From: Desulfobulbaceae bacterium
Lineage (GTDB): Bacteria; Desulfobacterota; Desulfobulbia; Desulfobulbales; SURF-16
Direction of reading: 5' to 3'
NCBI GenBank assembly: GCA_024763495.1
Contig: JANTFJ010000078.1
Coordinates: 1 to 9,467, forward strand
Length of the DNA stretch: 9,467 nucleotides
The position numbers were made by a program, and so were the translations under genes. Shown here piece by piece: positions 6,360 to 9,467 of the stretch. Within the stretch, counting starts at the first letter, position 1, and each line of letters starts with the position of its first letter. The notes below the pieces were generated by a model. The model was given only the letters and a program-made list of their open reading frames with translations, was not told the origin of the DNA and did no database searches.

Positions 6360-6977
6360 ATGAAAATTAAAATTTTGACGTCCAATGAAGACCTTGAAAC
6401 ATATCGTCGTCTTACAGAAAAATACATTAATGTTCTCTTCCCCCTGGAGTACCTGAAACGCAGCAGGGTCGTGGTATTCCGCCATGGCAATGGTGATATC
6501 TGTGGTGGTTATGTCCTGGTCAAGAGCGGCCCATTGCGGGTGCTTGAATCCATTCCGGATGAGCATAGAGCCAAAATACCCATAGACATCTCGAATGTTG
6601 CCGAGATAACCGGCCTCTGGCTTGATCCCAAAAAAGCCGACAGCATATTCTGTTCTGTTGCCCTCTGGCTCACTCTTTATTTCGGCCTGCTGTTTTCTTC
6701 TTTTGATGGCTTTGTTTATGCCTATACCCTGAAAAAGAGTAATCTTAAGAAAATTTACGCGACTTTCCACCCGATATCCCTCTTTGAAGGACTCACCAAA
6801 CAGCTCGAAGGGATGCCATTGCCCGAAGAAGAGGCAGTGGAATTTGTTTCAAAGCGCCAAACCATCATTGCCCCCTTTCGCCATTACAAATTCCTGACCC
6901 GGCGGATAACCATTGTGTGCCGCTCTATGTATTTAAAGGGTAAACGGAAATATCGCCGGCTTGTCACCTCGCCATAA
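6360..6977 (+). CDS. Acyltransferase-fold (GNAT/autoinducer-synthase-like) protein under riboswitch control
   Basis: The 205-residue protein has no exact family I can name, but its pattern fits the N-acyltransferase fold seen in GNAT enzymes, LuxI-type and N-acyl amino acid synthases. A helical N-terminus (about 8-33) leads into a beta hairpin 'RVVVFRHGNGDICGGYVLV' (36-54). Next is a strand with 'AEITGLWLDP' (81-90), where these families have 'aEi.rl.v'. A long hydrophobic helix (about 95-114) follows, and then 'GFVYAYTLKKSNLKKIYATF' (117-136), resembling the strand and 'lyek.GF' segment. The usual acetyl-CoA loop R/Q-x-x-G-x-G/A is not visible, so an acyl-ACP or other donor, or loss of activity, is possible. 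The C-terminus is strongly basic (about 173-201). It is the only gene behind the triple riboswitch, so its product is probably made when cyclic di-GMP is high. The fold call is moderately supported; the reaction is unknown. Confidence 0.7.
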   Translation: MKIKILTSNEDLETYRRLTEKYINVLFPLEYLKRSRVVVFRHGNGDICGGYVLVKSGPLRVLESIPDEHRAKIPIDISNVAEITGLWLDPKKADSIFCSVALWLTLYFGLLFSSFDGFVYAYTLKKSNLKKIYATFHPISLFEGLTKQLEGMPLPEEEAVEFVSKRQTIIAPFRHYKFLTRRITIVCRSMYLKGKRKYRRLVTSP

Positions 6978-7002
6978 CAGGTCATCATCTGATGTTATCA
7001 AG

Positions 7003-7158
7003 GTAAACGGCTCCATGAACACCACCCCGCACACGCTTTAACCCTGCGATATACCGATGTATTATCGCAAGACGTGAAGCACGCACATGGCGGTGTCCCT
7101 GCCCCCTTACAGTTATGGGGTTGTCGCCGCCTGGGTGTTCTTTTATTGAGCGCTGTCC
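7003..7158 (+). repeat. Hairpin-bearing dispersed repeat, copy 2
   Basis: Homologous to 5217-5374. The central inverted pair GCGATA (7046-7051) / TATCGC (7063-7068) is kept, but the outer arms pair worse than in copy 1. A one-base deletion relative to copy 1 ('ACC-GAT' against 'CCT GAT') breaks the frame. It begins about 25 nt after the acyltransferase-like gene. Confidence 0.55.
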
Positions 7159-7203
7159 CTTAATCGCCCGGAGAGGTGGGTTTTTACGAGTCAACTGACA
7201 ATT

Positions 7204-7236
7204 AGCAGGCACATAAAATTATGCTGTTTTTTGTTT
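7204..7236 (+). terminator. Weak candidate terminator downstream of the acyltransferase-like gene
   Basis: CAG...CATA and TATG CTG can form a bulged stem followed by TTTTTTGTTTT. The stem is short and contains a three-base bulge, and it lies about 230 nt beyond the stop codon, so this is a marginal call. Confidence 0.3.
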
Positions 7237-7264
7237 TCCGAGCAGGATCAATTTCTGGTAAGAT

Positions 7265-7397
7265 GTAACTATTCAGAGGTAAGCGAACAAAGTGAGACTC
7301 CGTGTGCTTTAGATATGAGTGATAAGGCTGGCGCAGCCTACTTGTGCTATGCAAGACAGCCTTATCCTGCGCAGATGAAGTGCAGCTGAACAATTAC
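7265..7397. repeat. Inverted-repeat element with internal hairpin
   Basis: The ends GTAACTATTCAG (7265-7276) and CTGAACAATTAC (7386-7397) are inverted copies with 10 of 12 matches. Inside, GATAAGGCTG (7321-7330) pairs perfectly with CAGCCTTATC (7357-7366). The right end (7361-7400) is the inverted counterpart of 2721-2760, so this is a dispersed, probably non-autonomous element. Confidence 0.5.
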
Positions 7398-7441
7398 GAA
7401 CATTTATAATTTCTTGCCACTCTTGTCAGTAGCCCCTTGAA

Positions 7442-7472
7442 GGGTGTAAATAACACGAAAATTAATCCTGAG
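7442..7472 (+). repeat. Short tail repeat, copy 2
   Basis: Matches 5435-5465 in about 24 of 27 bases ('ggtgtaaa...acgaaaattaat'). As in copy 1 it lies downstream of the hairpin repeat, here separated from it by the inverted-repeat element at 7265-7397. Confidence 0.45.
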
Positions 7473-7479
7473 GGACTAA

Positions 7480-7516
7480 GGGCTCAAGTAAAAATAACTT
7501 ATTTTTACTTAAGCCC
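7480..7516. repeat. 17-bp-stem hairpin upstream of the PEGA/FGE gene
   Basis: GGGCTCAAGTAAAAATA (7480-7496) pairs with TATTTTTACTTAAGCCC (7500-7516) at 16 of 17 positions around a 3-nt loop. No T-run follows, so it is not a standard terminator. A second, AT-only stem (AATAAATT / AATTTATT) lies just downstream, between 7530 and 7560. The pair sits 70 nt before the next gene and could affect its mRNA. Confidence 0.6.
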
Positions 7517-7586
7517 TAAAGGCTCACTCAGAAATAAATTAGAATGAAAATTTATTTTCGAGCGTACCCTGAGGGAAAATTTAAAA

Positions 7587-9275
7587 ATGGCACAGGCACC
7601 ATTACATTCAAACCGCAGAGGCATTGTCTGGACAATCCTTTTACTGTTTCTCGTTATCATTCTTTTTCTATTGCAATTTCAGAAATATATCCAGAACAGG
7701 ACAGGGGAAGATGTTGACTCCAGGACTGACAGACATGGTGAAATACGCATAATCAGCAACCCTGCTGCTGCCACGCTAATTGTTAATGGTAAAAAACTGG
7801 GGAAGACCCCCTTTACTGTTAAAGATATTGCCTTTGGCTCCCTGGTTGTAGAAATCAGCAAACCAGGATATCGGAACCATAAACAGACGTTGCAGGTCAA
7901 CTCCCCAGAACCCCGGCAGGTTACCGTAGACCTGCTTCCCTGCACAGGAAGCCTTCAACTGACAAGTTCGCCTTCACATGCCGATATTGTGATTAATGGT
8001 AAATATCGGGGCGTAACGCCGCTTACATTAACCGATTTACCCTTGGGATACCTGGACATTGTCGTTAAAAAAGGGTGTTATCAGACTATCCGGCAACGGC
8101 TGAAAATTTCAGATGGCAGTAAAGAATCCCTGAACTTTACCCTGGAATATTCCTGTGGCAACCTGGAGGTGACCAGCATGCCTTCCGGGGCGGATGTTTT
8201 TGTTGCGGGCAGCAAACGAGGAGTAACTCCTTACACCATGACTGGAGTCAAAGTTGGCGACATGGAGCTGATTCTGAAAAAAAAAGGCTATGACAACAAG
8301 AAGAAGATGATAAGCATTAAGGCTGGACAAACAGCCAGAGAAATGATTATCTTTAATCGTCCCAAAACTCCTGGGGCCGGGGATACCTGGCAGGAGCCCG
8401 AAACCGGGATTGAATTCGTCTGGATTAAAGGGGGCTGCTACCAGATGGGCAATCCCGAAAGTGAAAAATTACGGCTGAAAATTGCTGAAAAACAAAATCA
8501 TCGAATTCGTTCTTTTTTTGCCGGCATTATCTCGGCCATTACTGATTCTAATCCGGATGAAGAAGACGATGACAGCCATGATATTGACGAAGCGCCGGTT
8601 CATGAAGTATGTGTAAATGACGGCTGGGTGGCGACAAAAGAAATAACGAATGAACAATTCCTGCTATTCTCCACAGCAACCGGGATCAAGCCGGAATGGT
8701 GCCAGGAAAAAAATGAGTTTAATATCAAGAGTGGTAAAAATACGTATTATCGACAGGTTGGAGGAAGTGGCCTCTTCGGTGATTCTCGACCGGTGGTAGG
8801 CGTTAGCTGGTATGATGCCCAGGAATTCACTGACTGGTTTTCTCGCCTTACCGGTTATTATGCCAGGCTTCTTACTGAGGCGGAGTGGGAATATGTTTGC
8901 CGGAGTGGTGGCAAAAATGAAGAATTTGCCGGAGGAAACATGCCTGATCAGTTGGCCTGGTTTGCCGACAACAGTGACAATGAATGCCATGATGTCGGCC
9001 GGCTGCAGGCCAATGGTGTCGGCCTGTTTGACATGAGCGGAAATGTCTGGGAATGGACTATGGATACCTATGATCCTAACGCCTATGAGCGTAACAACAA
9101 AATGGATCCCGTTGTCCTTAACTCCCAGGAAGATCAACCGCGTAAAGTAGTCAGGGGCGGCTCCTGGCGCAGCAAGGCCGAATCCCTGCGCTGCACTTCG
9201 CGCTATGGCCTGCCCCCTGATGATCGGCATGCCTTTCTTGGATTCCGTATAATTATGGTTGAAAAAACACAATGA
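7587..9275 (+). CDS. Membrane-anchored PEGA and FGE-sulfatase (SUMF1-like) domain protein
   Basis: The 562-residue protein starts with one membrane segment (about 13-31) and a short cytoplasmic tail with RR, so the bulk should be outside the cytoplasm. Three PEGA domains follow (about 51-116, 120-187, 191-257), each with the 'S.P.gA.v.vnG...G.TP.t' pattern. PEGA domains are beta-rich modules of envelope proteins. Residues about 274-558 form an FGE-sulfatase domain: 'FVWIKGGCYQMG' (277-288), 'APVHEV', 'RPVVGVSWYDAQEFTDWFS' (401-419), 'RLLTEAEWEYVCR' (427-439), 'GLFDMSGNVWEW' (479-490) and 'VVRGGSWRS...RCTSRYG...LGFR'. Only one cysteine (C536) lies where formylglycine-generating enzymes have their catalytic pair, so sulfatase activation is doubtful and a structural or binding role is more likely. 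A strongly acidic insert (about 323-336, DEEDDDSHDID) interrupts the domain near its start. GAGGG lies 11 nt before the ATG. The stop overlaps the next start. Confidence 0.92.
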   Translation: MAQAPLHSNRRGIVWTILLLFLVIILFLLQFQKYIQNRTGEDVDSRTDRHGEIRIISNPAAATLIVNGKKLGKTPFTVKDIAFGSLVVEISKPGYRNHKQTLQVNSPEPRQVTVDLLPCTGSLQLTSSPSHADIVINGKYRGVTPLTLTDLPLGYLDIVVKKGCYQTIRQRLKISDGSKESLNFTLEYSCGNLEVTSMPSGADVFVAGSKRGVTPYTMTGVKVGDMELILKKKGYDNKKKMISIKAGQTAREMIIFNRPKTPGAGDTWQEPETGIEFVWIKGGCYQMGNPESEKLRLKIAEKQNHRIRSFFAGIISAITDSNPDEEDDDSHDIDEAPVHEVCVNDGWVATKEITNEQFLLFSTATGIKPEWCQEKNEFNIKSGKNTYYRQVGGSGLFGDSRPVVGVSWYDAQEFTDWFSRLTGYYARLLTEAEWEYVCRSGGKNEEFAGGNMPDQLAWFADNSDNECHDVGRLQANGVGLFDMSGNVWEWTMDTYDPNAYERNNKMDPVVLNSQEDQPRKVVRGGSWRSKAESLRCTSRYGLPPDDRHAFLGFRIIMVEKTQ

Positions 9276-9467
9276 GAAGGCTGCCTGGAATTTTTATTGG
9301 GCTGTTTGCGAACATGCTTATTGGGCTGATTTTGCTTTTAAGCGGTATTTCGTGTTTTGCCGAGGATCGTGATATTTACACCAGGGATGAAGCGGCCGGT
9401 CTTGATGTGCCGAATGAATTTAAATTAAAATATCAGGTTCCGGAAGAATGGCTTCTAAAGGAAGATG
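9272..9467 (+). CDS. Exported protein of unknown function, truncated by the window end
   Basis: The ATG at 9272 overlaps the previous stop in an ATGA, the usual sign of translational coupling. The 65 visible residues begin with MRR, a hydrophobic core (about 6-26), and 'SGISCFA' before 'EDRD', a plausible signal-peptidase I site. The cysteine lacks a proper lipobox (G at -3), so a lipoprotein is less likely. The mature start is acidic and polar ('DRDIYTRDEAAGLDVP'). I do not recognise the family. Coupling to the PEGA/FGE gene suggests that the two products work together in the envelope. Confidence 0.65.
   Translation, partial: MRRLPGIFIGLFANMLIGLILLLSGISCFAEDRDIYTRDEAAGLDVPNEFKLKYQVPEEWLLKED

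Noticed and set aside
6068..6490. 140-codon open frame on the minus strand
   Set aside because: It is antisense to riboswitches 2-3 and the gene start, with repeated segments that reflect the riboswitch duplication.
8664..9272. 202-codon open frame on the minus strand
   Set aside because: It lies entirely opposite the FGE-sulfatase domain, whose motifs are clear on the plus strand.

Overview
The window looks like a chromosomal accessory region of a Gram-negative bacterium, most likely a Desulfobacterota (deltaproteobacterial) lineage, possibly a Desulfobulbales relative. That is inferred from the mix seen here: cyclic-di-GMP-I (GEMM-I) riboswitches of the 'GCCACGGGTCT / AGCCGGGTTGCC' type, an HAE3-type RND exporter, a PEGA plus FGE-sulfatase protein, a large ankyrin protein, and intergenic spaces full of repeats. 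Without a database search the taxonomic call is tentative.

Layout. Positions 88-2391 (minus strand) encode a membrane-anchored protein with about a dozen ankyrin repeats. A 400-nt spacer (2392-2822) separates it from a divergent gene. It holds a 108-bp, TA-bounded palindromic element (MITE-like), a perfect 14-bp palindrome that could be an operator, and one copy of a 40-bp dispersed repeat. Positions 2823-5123 (plus) encode a 12-TM RND/MMPL-type exporter. A 1.2-kb gene-free stretch (5124-6359) follows, with a degenerate hairpin-bearing dispersed repeat, three tandem 31-bp repeats, an AT-rich promoter-like region, and three consecutive riboswitch plus terminator units. These lead directly into a small acyltransferase-fold (GNAT/autoinducer-synthase-like) protein at 6360-6977. 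A 0.6-kb spacer (6978-7586) holds a second copy of the hairpin repeat and other inverted repeats. Positions 7587-9275 encode a membrane-anchored protein with three PEGA domains and a C-terminal FGE-sulfatase (SUMF1-like) domain. It overlaps by 4 bp the start of an exported protein that runs off the window (9272-9467).

The most notable system is the leader at 5821-6332. It has three near-identical c-di-GMP-I class aptamers in a row, each with its own intrinsic terminator whose 5' arm is the 3' strand of the aptamer. As drawn, ligand binding would compete with termination, so the arrangement predicts a c-di-GMP 'ON' switch with three gates in series controlling one uncharacterised acyltransferase-like gene. 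The same dispersed repeat lies on both sides of this module, so it may have moved or been duplicated as a unit.
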